64,000 nucleotides of DNA. Origin: a virus. The position numbers and the translations under genes are program-made. The DNA lies in IMG/VR virus record IMGVR_UViG_3300025305_003938, positions 1 through 64,000 of that record. One strand, 5' to 3'. Position 1 is the first letter of the stretch. Each line of letters begins with the position of its first letter. Shown here piece after piece: positions 46,721 through 56,576 of the stretch. The notes beneath the pieces were generated by a model. The model had not been told where the DNA came from. It did not search any database and worked only from the letters and a program-made list of their open reading frames with translations.

Positions 46721-47385
46721 TGAGAGATTTTGTAAAAGAGGCCGCATCACAGCCTAGGCGTGAATATCATATATACAATGATATCAACGTCTTAATCAAG
46801 GATTTCCCGCAGTCCGAAGAGGTTGATATTCCGGCCCTTTTATCAAAAATAGAATACACACTACCCAGATACTACTTCGATAATATTGACGTTGTTTATG
46901 TCGGCGAATTCGAAGATTTGGGTGATCGCAATGCTGCATTTTTAGATGGCGCTATCTATATGACGAGCACAGAACCAACAACACATGATATGTTAGAAAA
47001 TATTGTACATGAGGTTGCGCACTCCCTAGAGGGCGATCATGGTGATATGCTGTATGGCGACCAGAAGGTTATTAGCGAATTCCTAGGAAAAAGAGAAAGA
47101 CTTAGGTTAATTCTAGAACAAGAAGGTTACACAATCCCTGAAGAGTTCTACGAGCAGACCGAATACAACAGAAATTTTGATAAATTCCTAATGAATACGG
47201 TAGGGTACCCTACATTAACATATCTGACAATGGGCCTGTTTGTTAGCCCATATGGTGCCACTTCTTTGCGAGAGTATTTTGCAAATGCTTTTGAGCATTT
47301 TTATATCAATGATCGCGAAGATGTTAAGAAAGTAAGTCCGCAAGTTTACTTGAAGATTGACTATTTACATAAAACAGGAGAGTAA
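46717..47385 (+). CDS. Zinc metallopeptidase (gluzincin-like)
   Basis: In this 222-residue protein IVHEVAHSLEG (about 94-104) carries HExxH, and a later TSLREYFANAFEHFY (about 187-201) can supply the Glu ligand, as in lethal-factor-like peptidases found in T4-like phages. No signal peptide is seen. A role in virion maturation or host protein cleavage is possible. Confidence 0.85.
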   Translation: MMRDFVKEAASQPRREYHIYNDINVLIKDFPQSEEVDIPALLSKIEYTLPRYYFDNIDVVYVGEFEDLGDRNAAFLDGAIYMTSTEPTTHDMLENIVHEVAHSLEGDHGDMLYGDQKVISEFLGKRERLRLILEQEGYTIPEEFYEQTEYNRNFDKFLMNTVGYPTLTYLTMGLFVSPYGATSLREYFANAFEHFYINDREDVKKVSPQVYLKIDYLHKTGE

Positions 47386-47386
47386 T

Positions 47387-47830
47387 ATGTTAAACACATT
47401 CAACGAACTTAAAAAGGAATTATCCCTAGATACCAGCACGAACACCTTGACAGTGACAATTGGCGTACCAAAGAAGACCAGAAGAACCTCATTGATTGTC
47501 GTAAAGGGTAAAACCGTTAAGAATTGGGTAGAGAATTCTGGCTATGTTGTTGTCGATACAATTAAATCAAATCGTATCGACAATAGCGAAAGCGTAGCCG
47601 ACAACACTTGGGTATATGAAGTGGAGAAATTGATTCAGGCCACCCAGCCGACAAAAATTGAAAAAGAAGACCCTCAGCCGGCCGCGAGACCAGAAAATCA
47701 AGAAAAAGAAGAAAAAGCTATTGACAATTCTGAAGCAGAGGCTATAATAGAGACTAAGACAGTGCAAAAGCGACCTAAAACTCGCAAAAAGGGAACTAAG
47801 ACAGTTCGGAGCACTAGAAAAGAGGATTAG
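47387..47830 (+). CDS. Protein with basic tail, unknown
   Basis: This 147-residue protein starts at ATG 47387 behind AGGAG. The first 90 residues are folded (TLTVTIGVPKKTRRTSLIVV). The rest is a disordered, charged linker with a strongly basic end (KRPKTRKKGTKTVRST), suggesting nucleic-acid contact. No family is recognised. Confidence 0.65.
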   Translation: MLNTFNELKKELSLDTSTNTLTVTIGVPKKTRRTSLIVVKGKTVKNWVENSGYVVVDTIKSNRIDNSESVADNTWVYEVEKLIQATQPTKIEKEDPQPAARPENQEKEEKAIDNSEAEAIIETKTVQKRPKTRKKGTKTVRSTRKED

Positions 47831-48606
47831 TGTCTGCAAAAAAACATATATCTTTTAGCGAGCTAAAGGATTGGAAATTATGTCCGTTTTATCACAACTT
47901 AGCATGGATCAAGAAATTAAGCTCGTTTGAGGGCAATGAATACACCGCTTTTGGTACGGCTATCCACGACACCTGTGAGAAAAAGCTTCTAGAAAAGGGT
48001 TTTGACGAGAAGGAGCATTTTCTGACTTCTTTCAAGAAGACCCTGCAAATTCTAGAAAATAAGTCCGTAGTAATCGACACCTCTTTGATAGAAAAGATGG
48101 TTGAACAGGGCGTCGGTCTTCTTCCGGAAATCGAACCGGCCGTGAAGGAATATTTTCAAGAATTTGAAGTTGTTTCGACAGAAGAACAACTCTATGAACC
48201 CATTGAAGGTGCTGATGGCCTTTGTTTTAAGGGTTTTATCGATGCCGTGATCAAGACGCCGGATGGAAAATATCATATTATAGATTGGAAGACTTGTTCC
48301 TGGGGCTGGGATGCCCGGAAACGCCAAGATCCGATGGTGACATATCAGCTAACTTTATATAAGAAGTTTTTCTGTGAAAAGCACAATCTTGATCCGAAAG
48401 ATGTTGAAACCTACTTTGCTCTATTGAAGCGCACGGCTAAGAAAGACAAGGTTGAAGTTTTCAGAGTTACCTCAGGGCCAAGAAAAACTGAAAATGCTTT
48501 TAAACTTTTGATGAAGGCTGTTTATAATATAAAAAACAAGAAGGTCATCAAGAACCGTCTTTCTTGCACGCGGTGTGTGTTTAGGGGGACCGAACACTGC
48601 CCTTAA
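47830..48606 (+). CDS. PD-(D/E)XK nuclease, Cas4/RecB-like, with Fe-S cysteines
   Basis: This 258-residue protein starts at GTG 47830, overlapping the previous stop. Motifs: HISFSELKDWKLCPF (first Cys), YTAFGTAIHD, FKGFIDAVIKTPDG (Asp) and HIIDWKTCSW (E/D-x-K), plus a C-terminal CTRCVFRGTEHC. Four cysteines in this pattern bind a 4Fe-4S cluster in Cas4/AddB-type nucleases. It probably acts in phage recombination or DNA-end processing. Confidence 0.88.
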   Translation: MSAKKHISFSELKDWKLCPFYHNLAWIKKLSSFEGNEYTAFGTAIHDTCEKKLLEKGFDEKEHFLTSFKKTLQILENKSVVIDTSLIEKMVEQGVGLLPEIEPAVKEYFQEFEVVSTEEQLYEPIEGADGLCFKGFIDAVIKTPDGKYHIIDWKTCSWGWDARKRQDPMVTYQLTLYKKFFCEKHNLDPKDVETYFALLKRTAKKDKVEVFRVTSGPRKTENAFKLLMKAVYNIKNKKVIKNRLSCTRCVFRGTEHCP

Positions 48607-48615
48607 AGGAATAAA

Positions 48616-49881
48616 ATGGCAAAAAAGATTAAAATTTTCACATTAAGCGACCATCCGCTTTCGCCCTCTGGTGTGGGCACACAGACAAAGTACATGATAG
48701 AGGCTATGCTTAGAACTGGAAATTACCAGTTCGTAAGCTTTGGCGGCGCAATCAAGCATCACGACTACAGGCCAGTTAAAACAGAAGAGTGGGGTGATGA
48801 CTGGGTAATATACCCTGTTGATGGCTACGGAGATCAAGAGTCAGTAAGATCAGTAGTGTGGTCTGAAAAGCCAGATGTGCTGTGGTTTATGACAGATCCT
48901 CGCTTCTGGGACTGGCTATGGGCGATTGAAAATGAGATCCGGGCCAATGTTCCTATGGTCTACTATCACGTTTGGGACAACTATCCTTACCCTAAATTCA
49001 ACAAAGCTTTTTATGACTCCAACGATCATGTCGCATGCATATCGAAGCTAACGTATGATGTTGTACAGAACGTATCACCAGACGTAGGTAGCTCCTATGT
49101 TCCTCACACGGTTGACACAGGCATATTCAAGAGGCTCGATGAAGCGACAGTTGCGGAGTTTAAAGAAGAGCACTTCAAAAGCGCGAATAATCCAGATCGC
49201 TTAGTTTTCTTCTGGAACAATAGAAATGCAAGAAGAAAGCAGTCCGGCACTGTATTATGGTGGTTTAAAGATTTCTTAGACGTTGTTGGCCACAGTAACG
49301 CATGTTTGATAATGCACACCGAAACGGATGATGTACATGGCCAGGATCTGGAAGCTATAGCTAGAGAATTAAACCTCACAGATGGCCAAGTTCGCTTTTC
49401 GAAACAAAAAGTCCCACCGGAGTACTTAGCGCTCGCCTATAACATGGCCGATTGTACTATCAATCTCGCCGATGCTGAAGGCTTTGGTTTGGCAACTCTA
49501 GAGTCCTTAGCATGTGAGACTCCCATTATAGTCACAATGACCGGCGGTATGCAGGAGCAAGTTACAGATGGTGAGAACTGGTTTGGCATAGGCCTGGAAC
49601 CGGCCTCAAAGGCAATTATCGGATCGCAAGAGGTTCCGTACATCTATGAAGACAGGCTAGCCCGTAAAGACTTTTTAGATGCCATATTAAAGATTTATAA
49701 CATGACTCCAGCCCAACGCCAAGAATTGGGCGCCAATGGTCGTAATCACATCATGACAAACTATTCGTTTGATCAATATAGCAAAAACTGGGATGAGCTT
49801 TTTATGAGCATTCATGAAGAGTGTGGTTCGTGGTCGACAAGAAAAAATTATGAGTCTTGGACCTTCAAGGAGATAAAATGA
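48616..49881 (+). CDS. Glycosyltransferase (GT4-like, GT-B fold)
   Basis: This 421-residue protein starts with IKIFTLSDHPLSPSGVGTQT, a GT-B nucleotide-sugar N-domain, and has the donor-binding EGFGLATLESLACETPIIVT in the C-domain. It is the first gene of a 14-kb glycan operon and overlaps the next gene by 4 bases. Confidence 0.88.
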   Translation: MAKKIKIFTLSDHPLSPSGVGTQTKYMIEAMLRTGNYQFVSFGGAIKHHDYRPVKTEEWGDDWVIYPVDGYGDQESVRSVVWSEKPDVLWFMTDPRFWDWLWAIENEIRANVPMVYYHVWDNYPYPKFNKAFYDSNDHVACISKLTYDVVQNVSPDVGSSYVPHTVDTGIFKRLDEATVAEFKEEHFKSANNPDRLVFFWNNRNARRKQSGTVLWWFKDFLDVVGHSNACLIMHTETDDVHGQDLEAIARELNLTDGQVRFSKQKVPPEYLALAYNMADCTINLADAEGFGLATLESLACETPIIVTMTGGMQEQVTDGENWFGIGLEPASKAIIGSQEVPYIYEDRLARKDFLDAILKIYNMTPAQRQELGANGRNHIMTNYSFDQYSKNWDELFMSIHEECGSWSTRKNYESWTFKEIK

Positions 49882-51962
49882 GAAAGAAGATTTTAGTCAA
49901 GGGCCCCGCCCTCTCACGTTCAGGGTATGGAGAACAGACAAGGTTCGCCCTCAGATCCCTCAGATCCCAGGAAGAGAAGTATGACATTTATTTACAGAAT
50001 ATCCCATGGGGTGCCACTGGGTGGATCTTTGAGGTCAACGAAGAGCGCGAGTGGATCGATAGTACACTAGCTAAAACTGTCAAGCATACAGCCTCTGGTG
50101 GCAAGTTTGATATGTCCTTGCAGGTCACAATCCCAAATGAGTGGGAAAAGTTAGCTCCGATAAACATCGGATATACGGCCGGCATTGAGACAAGCCAAAT
50201 CTCTCCACATTGGATTGAAAAATCAGAAGTGGTTGATAAGATAATCACAATATCCAAGCACTCCCGGGACGTTTTCTTAAATACAGTCTATGATGTGCAG
50301 AACAAGGAAACCGGTGCTGTCGTTAAGGGCTACAGATGTGAAACACCCATCGAAGTAGTCCACTACCCAGTGAGAAGCGTTGAACCGGCCGCTTTGAGTT
50401 TGGATCTAGAAACAGATTTTAACTTCTTGATGATAGCTCAATGGGGAGTTAGAAAGAACCTAGAGAATACCTTACGATGGTTTGTTGAGGAATTTATTGA
50501 TCGTGACGTTGGCTTAGTCCTCAAGACGAATCTAGCGAACGATTCGGTTATGGATCGCGTACATGCAGAAGAGCGCCTAAAAAGTCTTCTAGATTCGTAC
50601 AAAGACAGGAAGTGTAAAGTGTACATGATACACGGCACAATGTCTGATAGTGAATTGGCCGGACTCTACACACATCCGAAAATTAAAGCTCTAATTTCTT
50701 TAACTCACGGTGAGGGCTACGGCCTTCCAATTTTTGAAGCCGCTTATAGTGGCCTACCGATTGTCACTGCTGGCTGGAGTGGCCATGTAGACTTCCTAAG
50801 TGCCCCAGTTAAAGATAAGAAGGGCAAAATGAAAGTCAAGCCACTTTACGCATCGGTCGATTACGAAGTCAAGCGAATTCAGAAAGAGGCTCGATGGGAA
50901 GGCGTCATCGAAAAGAAATCAGAGTGGTGTTACCCCCGCGAAGGCAGTGCAAAAATGCGCATGCGAGAGGTCTTTAAAAACCATAAACTAGCCCAAAGTC
51001 GCGCCAACAAATTGCAGAGTTGGATCATCGATAACTTTACAGAAGAGTCGAAATATGAACAATTTGCGAATGCAGTTTGTAATGAAACGCTTAACTTAGA
51101 TTGTGAATATGTTTTTGTCAGCGACAGGTTCGCTGATCAAGCGCCCGGCGGAGCAGAATTGAGCCTGCAGGCTGTAATCGACAGCACACCAGCCGATTAT
51201 ATTAAACTTAACGCAGCTGACGTTAGTTTGGGTTTGATTGAAAAGTTGCAAGACAAAACTTGGATATTCTCTAACTTCACTTCTTTGGACAAGACTCTGA
51301 TTCCTGTAGTAGCAAGAGACTTAAAGTATTACTTTATAGAATCAGATTACAAATACTGCGAACACAGACTACCACAACTTTGCCAGATCTTCAATGGCTG
51401 CGAAGATTGTGATTGCGTCGAAAAAGAGTCCGGACAATTAATTAAATTGTTCTGTGATAACGCGCAGTTACTGTTCTTCCGTTCTGAGAAACAGCGCGAA
51501 CATCATTTATCTGCCCTGGCTCTAAATAAGAAGAAGACGAGAATAATGTCCGCTGTGTTCACATCGGAGATACTAGACTTACTGCAAGAAATGCGCACCA
51601 CGTTTGCCGACAAGAAAGTGGATGTTTGGGTTATTAGCTCCTCCCCGTCGTGGGTCAAGGGTCATCAAGCTTCTAAGAAATGGTGTGAAGAAAATAAGAA
51701 GAACGTATTTGAATTGCATGGTCGATCATATAAAGAATCCCTAGCTTGCTTAGCTCAGGCCCGCGGCCTCTGCGCATTGCCTCCGGGTTATGATACTTGT
51801 CCGCGGATGGTGATCGAAGCAAAATTATTAGGCTGTGATCTGGAATTGAATGATAATGTTTTACATGCGAAAGAGCACTGGTTCGATACAGATGATTTGG
51901 AGGTTGTAGATACACACTTAAGATCTGTCATTCCATCCTTCTGGGAGGCAGTAACTGGTTAA
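49878..51962 (+). CDS. Double-module glycosyltransferase
   Basis: In this 694-residue protein the first GT-B module (about 1-400) has LSRSGYGEQTRFALRSL and GEGYGLPIFEAAYSGLPIV. The second, diverged module (about 410-690) has FADQAPGGAELSLQAVI and GYDTCPRMVIEAKLLGC. A two-active-site enzyme could add two sugars in turn. It starts at ATG 49878 (ATGA overlap). Confidence 0.85.
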   Translation: MRKKILVKGPALSRSGYGEQTRFALRSLRSQEEKYDIYLQNIPWGATGWIFEVNEEREWIDSTLAKTVKHTASGGKFDMSLQVTIPNEWEKLAPINIGYTAGIETSQISPHWIEKSEVVDKIITISKHSRDVFLNTVYDVQNKETGAVVKGYRCETPIEVVHYPVRSVEPAALSLDLETDFNFLMIAQWGVRKNLENTLRWFVEEFIDRDVGLVLKTNLANDSVMDRVHAEERLKSLLDSYKDRKCKVYMIHGTMSDSELAGLYTHPKIKALISLTHGEGYGLPIFEAAYSGLPIVTAGWSGHVDFLSAPVKDKKGKMKVKPLYASVDYEVKRIQKEARWEGVIEKKSEWCYPREGSAKMRMREVFKNHKLAQSRANKLQSWIIDNFTEESKYEQFANAVCNETLNLDCEYVFVSDRFADQAPGGAELSLQAVIDSTPADYIKLNAADVSLGLIEKLQDKTWIFSNFTSLDKTLIPVVARDLKYYFIESDYKYCEHRLPQLCQIFNGCEDCDCVEKESGQLIKLFCDNAQLLFFRSEKQREHHLSALALNKKKTRIMSAVFTSEILDLLQEMRTTFADKKVDVWVISSSPSWVKGHQASKKWCEENKKNVFELHGRSYKESLACLAQARGLCALPPGYDTCPRMVIEAKLLGCDLELNDNVLHAKEHWFDTDDLEVVDTHLRSVIPSFWEAVTG

Positions 51963-51963
51963 A

Positions 51964-52716
51964 ATGTCAGATACTCATTTTAAAATTGTTACTTCGATGT
52001 ACAACGTTGAAGATTGGATTAAAAGAACAGCGTCGAGCATAAAAAATCAGAACTACACAAATTTTCAATGTGTCTTCATTGATGATGCGTCCACTGACAG
52101 AACTGTGGAGATCTTAGAAAGCCTCGTAGGCGATGATGAGCGGTTTGCTGTTCTTAAGAATTCAGATAAGAAATATTCGCTAGGCAGGATCAACCAGGGT
52201 ATCGAGCATGCTTCTCCTGCCGATGAAGATATTATTCTGAGTGTCGACGGAGATGATTGGCTAGCCACAAAAAACGTATTAACTTATCTGGATGAGTTTT
52301 ATAAGAAGGAACAATGTTGGATGACATACGGAAGCTATATGGAATACCCAACAGGTATGAAGGGTATCGAAGCTTCGGCATATTCTCCGGAAGTCGTCCA
52401 AAATAACACATATAGAACAGATCGATGGCGTGCCTCCCATTTAAGAACATTCAAATACAAACTTTGGAAGAACATCGAAAAAGAAGACCTTCTAGACTGG
52501 AATGGCAATTTCTTCAAAACGACTATCGATAAAGCTTTCATGTACCCTATGCTGGAGATGGCCGGCCCCCGTGCCAAATATATAGACGAAACGCTCTACG
52601 TGTACAATCTGACAAATCCGCTTAACGTGCATAAATCCCGTCGAGAGTTACAATTAAAAACAAACGATTACCTGAGAGGCAAAGAAGCATATGACCGCAA
52701 AGACATATTGCATTAA
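51964..52716 (+). CDS. GT2-family glycosyltransferase
   Basis: This 250-residue GT-A enzyme has VTSMYNVEDWIKRTASSI, CVFIDDASTDRTVEIL and the metal-binding region LSVDGDDWLAT. It starts 1 base after the previous stop. The last 26 bases overlap the methyltransferase gene. Confidence 0.88.
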   Translation: MSDTHFKIVTSMYNVEDWIKRTASSIKNQNYTNFQCVFIDDASTDRTVEILESLVGDDERFAVLKNSDKKYSLGRINQGIEHASPADEDIILSVDGDDWLATKNVLTYLDEFYKKEQCWMTYGSYMEYPTGMKGIEASAYSPEVVQNNTYRTDRWRASHLRTFKYKLWKNIEKEDLLDWNGNFFKTTIDKAFMYPMLEMAGPRAKYIDETLYVYNLTNPLNVHKSRRELQLKTNDYLRGKEAYDRKDILH

Positions 52717-53311
52717 AGAAGAATACATCCACAGAGATGAATATATCCAGAATGTACAAATAGGCTCTGGAGACAAGTTCCAAGATCGAGTGTACGCAAA
52801 AGCCCACGAGGTTTGCGAGCGTAATAATTGTATGACTGTACTGGATATTGGATGCGGATCTGCCTATAAGCTGATAAAATATTTTGGTGATAAAATTTTT
52901 TTAGGATTAGAACTTGAACCGAATCTGAGTTGGCTTAAAGAAACTTACCCTCATTACCACTTCCGACGTTCTGATTTTGACAACCCTCCCGGTGGCCACT
53001 TTGACTTGGTAATCTGCTCTGATGTTATCGAGCACTTAATAGATCCAGATCAGCTGCTAGAATTTGTACAAAAGCTAAGCTTTGGCACATTCGTTGTTTC
53101 AACTCCGGAGCGAGACAATATGCAGATTTTACAAAAGGGTCACACTTGGGATGGCCCACCACACAATGTCTATCACGTTAGAGAATGGACGGCACCAGAG
53201 TTCAAGCAATACATTTCTCAAACATTCAATGTCGAAGAACAGATATTAACGAAAGGTGAAGAAGTTAGTACAGTTGACGAGTGTCAAATCGTCGTTGCAA
53301 CTAGAAAATGA
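52691..53311 (+). CDS. SAM-dependent methyltransferase
   Basis: This 206-residue class I fold has TVLDIGCGSAYKLIKYFG (motif I), FLGLELEPN, FDLVICSDVIEHLIDPD and a typical C-terminal sheet. It probably methylates a sugar or glycan end. It overlaps its neighbours on both sides. Confidence 0.88.
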   Translation: MTAKTYCIKEEYIHRDEYIQNVQIGSGDKFQDRVYAKAHEVCERNNCMTVLDIGCGSAYKLIKYFGDKIFLGLELEPNLSWLKETYPHYHFRRSDFDNPPGGHFDLVICSDVIEHLIDPDQLLEFVQKLSFGTFVVSTPERDNMQILQKGHTWDGPPHNVYHVREWTAPEFKQYISQTFNVEEQILTKGEEVSTVDECQIVVATRK

Positions 53312-54216
53312 AAGTTCTTCTAGACAATGTGAATTTAAATTCCACTAGTGGTCCGAATCACTTTGGATCAAAACTAAATAAATACATAAGTCGCCTGGGG
53401 TCGGAACTAGTATCACACCCTTCAGCTGCAGCTCCTGACATTCAATTGTCTTTTATAGAATCCTTCATCGATACGAATTTACCATTAGTTCAGCGCCTCG
53501 ATGGAATCTACTTCGATATTGATAAAGATAACAAGTTGCTAAACTCAAACATACTCAGGACATATGAGAGATCATCAGGAGTGATATTCCAATCCGAATA
53601 TTGCAGAGATCTCTGTTTTAGATATTTGGGAGAACACGACAATCATGCCGTCATTCATAACGGCGCCGATTATGAGCTAATAAGAGAGATTACTCCCATG
53701 GAGGTCCCTATGCTTAACAAATTCGAAACAGTGTGGTCTTGCGCCGGCCGCTGGCGACCATGGAAGCGCCTCCGACAAAACATAGAATATTTCATTAACT
53801 TTTCTGGACCCAACGACTGCTTGATTGTCGCTGGAGATGGTGGCGCCAGTGAGATGATAAAACACGATAGAGTATTTTATGTTGGTAGACTTCCGGTTGA
53901 TATCTTATTTTCTTTATATAAGAGATCTAAGCACTTTATACATTTGGCAAGATATGACGCTTGTCCAAACGTTGTAGTCGATGCCCGCGCCAGCGGCTGT
54001 CAGATCATATGCTCTTCTTTAGCAGGAACAAAAGAAGTCGCTGGCCCAGACGCTACCATTGTCGAAGATATCCCATGGGATTTGGAGCCGGTAAGCACAA
54101 CGAGAATTCCAGATATTAAGTTCGATAACATAACAAAGAACACATACGATACGAACATCGACATGTCCTTTGTTGCAAAAAAATACTTAAACTTTCTAGA
54201 AAAAACTTTACAATAG
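53308..54216 (+). CDS. Glycosyltransferase (GT4-like)
   Basis: This 302-residue protein has VIFQSEYCRDLCFRYLGE in the N-domain and the C-domain donor site ARYDACPNVVVDARASGCQI. It is shorter than usual GT4 enzymes (about 350-400). It overlaps the methyltransferase stop (ATGA). Confidence 0.85.
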   Translation: MKVLLDNVNLNSTSGPNHFGSKLNKYISRLGSELVSHPSAAAPDIQLSFIESFIDTNLPLVQRLDGIYFDIDKDNKLLNSNILRTYERSSGVIFQSEYCRDLCFRYLGEHDNHAVIHNGADYELIREITPMEVPMLNKFETVWSCAGRWRPWKRLRQNIEYFINFSGPNDCLIVAGDGGASEMIKHDRVFYVGRLPVDILFSLYKRSKHFIHLARYDACPNVVVDARASGCQIICSSLAGTKEVAGPDATIVEDIPWDLEPVSTTRIPDIKFDNITKNTYDTNIDMSFVAKKYLNFLEKTLQ

Positions 54217-54223
54217 GATTATT

Positions 54224-55072
54224 ATGTTAGTACAAAAACAAGTTGATAAATTTATGATGAACCTGAACGTTGAGGATGGAGGCATCTCCAGAGTGCTCTA
54301 TCACATCGGAGAACGCGAGCTAGCGTTTATGTCTCTTTTGCGAGAGACAGTGCAGGAGGGCATGACATGTGTAGATCTGGGTAGTAATATCGGGTACACA
54401 ACTCTTTTTATGCTCGACAAGGTTGGGCCCCGCGGCCGCGTTTATGCAATTGAGCCCGACCCAAACAACCTAGGTCTCCTTCGAAGTAATGTTAGCCAGA
54501 ACCACTTCCTAGAAAACTGTGAGATCACTCAATGTGCAATTTCAGATACAGATGGTCAGTTAGACTTTTGGCAGGCCAGCGCTCCGAACCTGAGCAGTAT
54601 CACCAAACACAAAAATAGCACTCACAAAATCACCGTTGATTCTTACTGTCTTAACACTTTCTTGTCTGAGCGTTCCTATCCAAACTTTATAAAAATGGAC
54701 GTTGAAGGAGGCGAAGTCAAGATTTTTGAAGGTGGGCTGGAATACTTTACGAAAAATAGAGGCACCACACACTTCTTGGTCGAGGTGCATCCAGCAACCT
54801 ACAATGAAGACAACGACTTCGAAGCAGTGCTCAAAGAGTACTTCAAGATAGGATTCAACCCCAAATATGTTGTAACCACACCGGTGCCACAGCCGGCCTT
54901 ATTTGCTGATGCTGGTTACACTCCGTCCCGCACTGTTGAAACCGATGGTTTTCATCGAGGCGTCTACGATGATATTTCACAAGAACATCTACTAGAATTT
55001 TCTTGTAGAGAACATCCCGAGGGCCGCAGCAAGAAAATCGTAAGAAGCTTCATGCTTTCCAGAGAAGAGTAA
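54224..55072 (+). CDS. FkbM-family methyltransferase
   Basis: In this 282-residue protein CVDLGSNIGYTTLFMLDKVG is the AdoMet site, followed by VYAIEPDPNNLGLLRSNV and NFIKMDVEGGEVKIFEGG, the FkbM hallmark. It probably methylates a glycan hydroxyl. Its AGGATT ribosome-binding site is weak, but the start is clear. Confidence 0.9.
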   Translation: MLVQKQVDKFMMNLNVEDGGISRVLYHIGERELAFMSLLRETVQEGMTCVDLGSNIGYTTLFMLDKVGPRGRVYAIEPDPNNLGLLRSNVSQNHFLENCEITQCAISDTDGQLDFWQASAPNLSSITKHKNSTHKITVDSYCLNTFLSERSYPNFIKMDVEGGEVKIFEGGLEYFTKNRGTTHFLVEVHPATYNEDNDFEAVLKEYFKIGFNPKYVVTTPVPQPALFADAGYTPSRTVETDGFHRGVYDDISQEHLLEFSCREHPEGRSKKIVRSFMLSREE

Positions 55073-55080
55073 AACATTAA

Positions 55081-55773
55081 ATGTACTTTGACAAAGGATT
55101 GAATGACTTTGGGATAGTTCTAAAGGGGGCTAGTGTTGCAAGGATTCATAAGATAGTCGACAATTATCAAGACTGCTATATGGTTAATAATTTTGACCGT
55201 AATGCGAATAATGAAGAGTCTGAGTGGAGTTTAGTAGCTCCATTACTTCATGGAAAGAACATTGTTCATTTTGTCAATCGACTTGAAACGGCCCCCCTTC
55301 TAAGAGAACATTATGAAGAATTGAATATCCAACATATCCAGTTCACGAAAACAGAGCTGGACGCCCGCCTCCGCGACATGAAAAACCTTTATGAAAGCTA
55401 TGACCTAACTTGCCATATGCTTCCAGAGGAACTGTTAGAATATAATAGCTTCTTTACGGACAAATATTATATGCGCCCGGGCGATTCCAATTACGCTGTG
55501 AAGCACCCGAACACAGGTGTTTTATCGATCATTTATGCTGCTCATGTTTTGAAACCCAAGAACTTGTGGATTGCTGGTTTGGACTTTTATCAAAACGATT
55601 ACCTGTTCAGAAGGCCGTGGATTGCGCCCCTAAAGAATCAACAGTTGAAAATGAAAAACACTCAGATGGTAGAGCACTTTGTCGAGATCATCAAAAAGCA
55701 TCCGGATATTAATTTTAAGATGATAACTAATGCGAAATTACCAAGTTTAGATAACTTGGAGATCATAGAGTGA
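55081..55773 (+). CDS. Sialyltransferase-like protein (GT42-like)
   Basis: In this 230-residue protein IVLKGASVARIHKIV at the start and NTGVLSIIYAAHVLKPKNLW with IAGLDFYQND resemble bacterial GT42 sialyltransferases (CstII type). The overlap with the next, GT29-like gene and the downstream NeuA/NeuB genes support transfer of sialic or a related acid. The residues that would act in catalysis are not certain. Confidence 0.65.
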   Translation: MYFDKGLNDFGIVLKGASVARIHKIVDNYQDCYMVNNFDRNANNEESEWSLVAPLLHGKNIVHFVNRLETAPLLREHYEELNIQHIQFTKTELDARLRDMKNLYESYDLTCHMLPEELLEYNSFFTDKYYMRPGDSNYAVKHPNTGVLSIIYAAHVLKPKNLWIAGLDFYQNDYLFRRPWIAPLKNQQLKMKNTQMVEHFVEIIKKHPDINFKMITNAKLPSLDNLEIIE

Positions 55774-56576
55774 CAGAGTATAAAGATCTTTTTGGGCCCG
55801 CCGAGTTACGTCTTTTTCTAGAGAAGATCAAACCCGATGAAAAATATAATGATTATCTTAGAGGCAAGCGCGTCGCCATAGTGGGCCCATCGAAACATAT
55901 GCTGGCATATGACGCCGGCAGTGTTATTGATGAATATGATGTTGTTATTAGAATGAAGTGGGTTGATATCCTACCACTCTCAGAACACTGCAATGGCAAA
56001 TATGTAAAACACATCGGCAGTAAGACTGATGTTGTATACGGTAATAGGTTTCTTATTGTTAACAACATGATGCAGGAATATCTAGAGTATTTTAAAAGAT
56101 CTGAAATAGATCACTATAGAATCCCCGATAATAAGGTTTCGAACCACTTTTTCTCCAAGGAACTAGCATGCGGCACGACGTATACAGAATACGCATGCGG
56201 AGATTTTGGACTTCAGTATCAATCTATCACACAAACAGATGGTACAAGATATTGGCCGCAAACAGGAACGGTGGCCATCATGGAAGCAATTGCTAGCGAT
56301 GCTGCAGAGATTTTCGTTAGTGGCATAACCATGTATCATGGCGGTGGCCACATCTTCCAGAAGAATAAGAACCCCACACACAATCAGCCTATTGTGGGAA
56401 AACATCACGGCGTGTTAGAAACAGCAATGTTAATAGATTGCTATGAATTATCAGAAAATCGTGGTAAAATAAGATTTGATGAGCCCCTGTATAACATTAT
56501 GAACATGTACAAACAGGGTTTAGCCACGAAGGAAATTACAAAAACAATAAATGAGTTTGTAAATAAACTGGAATGA
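55770..56576 (+). CDS. Sialyltransferase-like protein (GT29-like)
   Basis: In this 268-residue protein RVAIVGPSKHMLAYDAGSVI followed by EYDVVIRMKW resembles sialylmotif L, and PQTGTVAIMEAIASDAAEIF with GITMYHGGGH resembles motif S and the catalytic His. GT29 is mainly a eukaryotic family with bacterial relatives. The gene overlaps the CMP-sialate synthetase gene, so it may be the step that adds the acid to the glycan. Confidence 0.72.
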   Translation: MTEYKDLFGPAELRLFLEKIKPDEKYNDYLRGKRVAIVGPSKHMLAYDAGSVIDEYDVVIRMKWVDILPLSEHCNGKYVKHIGSKTDVVYGNRFLIVNNMMQEYLEYFKRSEIDHYRIPDNKVSNHFFSKELACGTTYTEYACGDFGLQYQSITQTDGTRYWPQTGTVAIMEAIASDAAEIFVSGITMYHGGGHIFQKNKNPTHNQPIVGKHHGVLETAMLIDCYELSENRGKIRFDEPLYNIMNMYKQGLATKEITKTINEFVNKLE

